Shown: positions 43,220 to 43,378 of the stretch, piece by piece
How the letters are laid out: every line of letters starts with the position of its first letter
Numbering within the stretch: position 1 is the stretch's first letter
Assembly (NCBI GenBank): GCA_964400105.1
Contig: CAYNTG010000013.1
Span: 1-43,378 of the forward strand
Source: CAYNTG01 sp964400105
GTDB lineage: Bacteria > UBP14 > UBA6098
Direction of reading: 5' to 3'
DNA: 43,378 nucleotides
Program-made: the position numbers and the translations under genes
The notes under the pieces: model-generated
Database searches by the model: none
The model's input: the letters and a program-made list of their open reading frames with translations, nothing else
Told to the model about the DNA's origin: nothing

Positions 43220-43378
43220 AACCGCCAATTCCCACGGAAGCCCTCCCTTTTTTTCGATTGGGATAAAATAAAGGTATTAGGTGAAAGCACTACGCGAAGT
43301 TATACGGAACTCGAAAAGATGGTAACATAATTTATTCAAAAAATAAGGCGGAAGTAAAAAATAATGCTACTACCCATT
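43220..43378. other. Intergenic DNA at the window end
   Basis: AT-rich, no complete gene. An ATG at 43364 with GGAAG upstream could begin a gene running out of the window, but only five codons are visible. Confidence 0.4.

Overview
The window comes from a diderm (Gram-negative type) bacterium with an outer membrane. It carries a Tol-Pal cluster, two ADP-heptose-type glycosyltransferases with a GmhB-like phosphatase, lipoprotein maturation (lgt) and lipobox proteins. A PorP/SprF-like gene sits next to a giant protein with a CHU_C (gliding-motility / type IX secretion type B) C-terminus. That combination points to the FCB superphylum or a neighbouring uncultivated candidate phylum. Two runs of exactly 100 N show that this is a scaffolded draft, probably a metagenome bin. 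I cannot name the phylum from sequence alone.

Layout. 1-1187 (-): kbl, missing only its last codon(s). 1360-1459: scaffold gap. 1716-4906 (+): TPR protein, NifU/IscU-type Fe-S scaffold, and MnmA tRNA thiolase, converging on recJ (4903-6612, -), with the RNase P RNA gene just upstream of recJ (6655-7074, -). 7362-7538: remnant of an IS1595-type transposase. 7647-17002 (+): a two-gene surface-secretion unit, made of a PorP/SprF-like barrel with long extra domains, overlapped by a 2207-residue multidomain repeat protein ending in CHU_C. 17387-23935 (+): housekeeping run uppS-lgt-comF-yajC-def-fmt-DUF116-rng, closed by a strong terminator. 24122-28501 (+): tolQ-tolR-tonB/tolA-like-tolB-pal-cpoB. 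28526-33085 (+): heptosyltransferase, gmhB-like, AmmeMemoRadiSam radical SAM enzyme, NusG_II protein, Gx transporter and a second heptosyltransferase, closed by a terminator.

33135-35702 is an accessory stretch: an unrecognised protein, a dispersed repeat, an AT-rich GIY-YIG protein and a REP-associated tyrosine transposase (RAYT) with a REP hairpin inside its own reading frame. It is followed by mscS and a DUF4139 protein cut by the second gap. 38421-41036 holds a sugar-nucleotide-type epimerase, rubrerythrin and a 1-Cys-like peroxiredoxin (anaerobe oxygen defence). 41313-43070 is an AT-rich AIPR-family phage-defence gene bracketed by near-identical 76-bp direct repeats.

Most interesting points: (1) the SprF/SprB-like pair, with a fused barrel protein and an ordered three-type higher-order Ig-like repeat in the cargo; (2) an inverted pair of ~190-bp dispersed repeats, each carrying the same 30-codon start of a small reading frame and enclosing 16.6 kb of essential genes; (3) the AIPR gene with a nuclease-like N-terminus between direct repeats; (4) the RAYT whose gene hosts a REP palindrome; (5) promoters placed so close to start codons that uppS and the TPR gene look leaderless.
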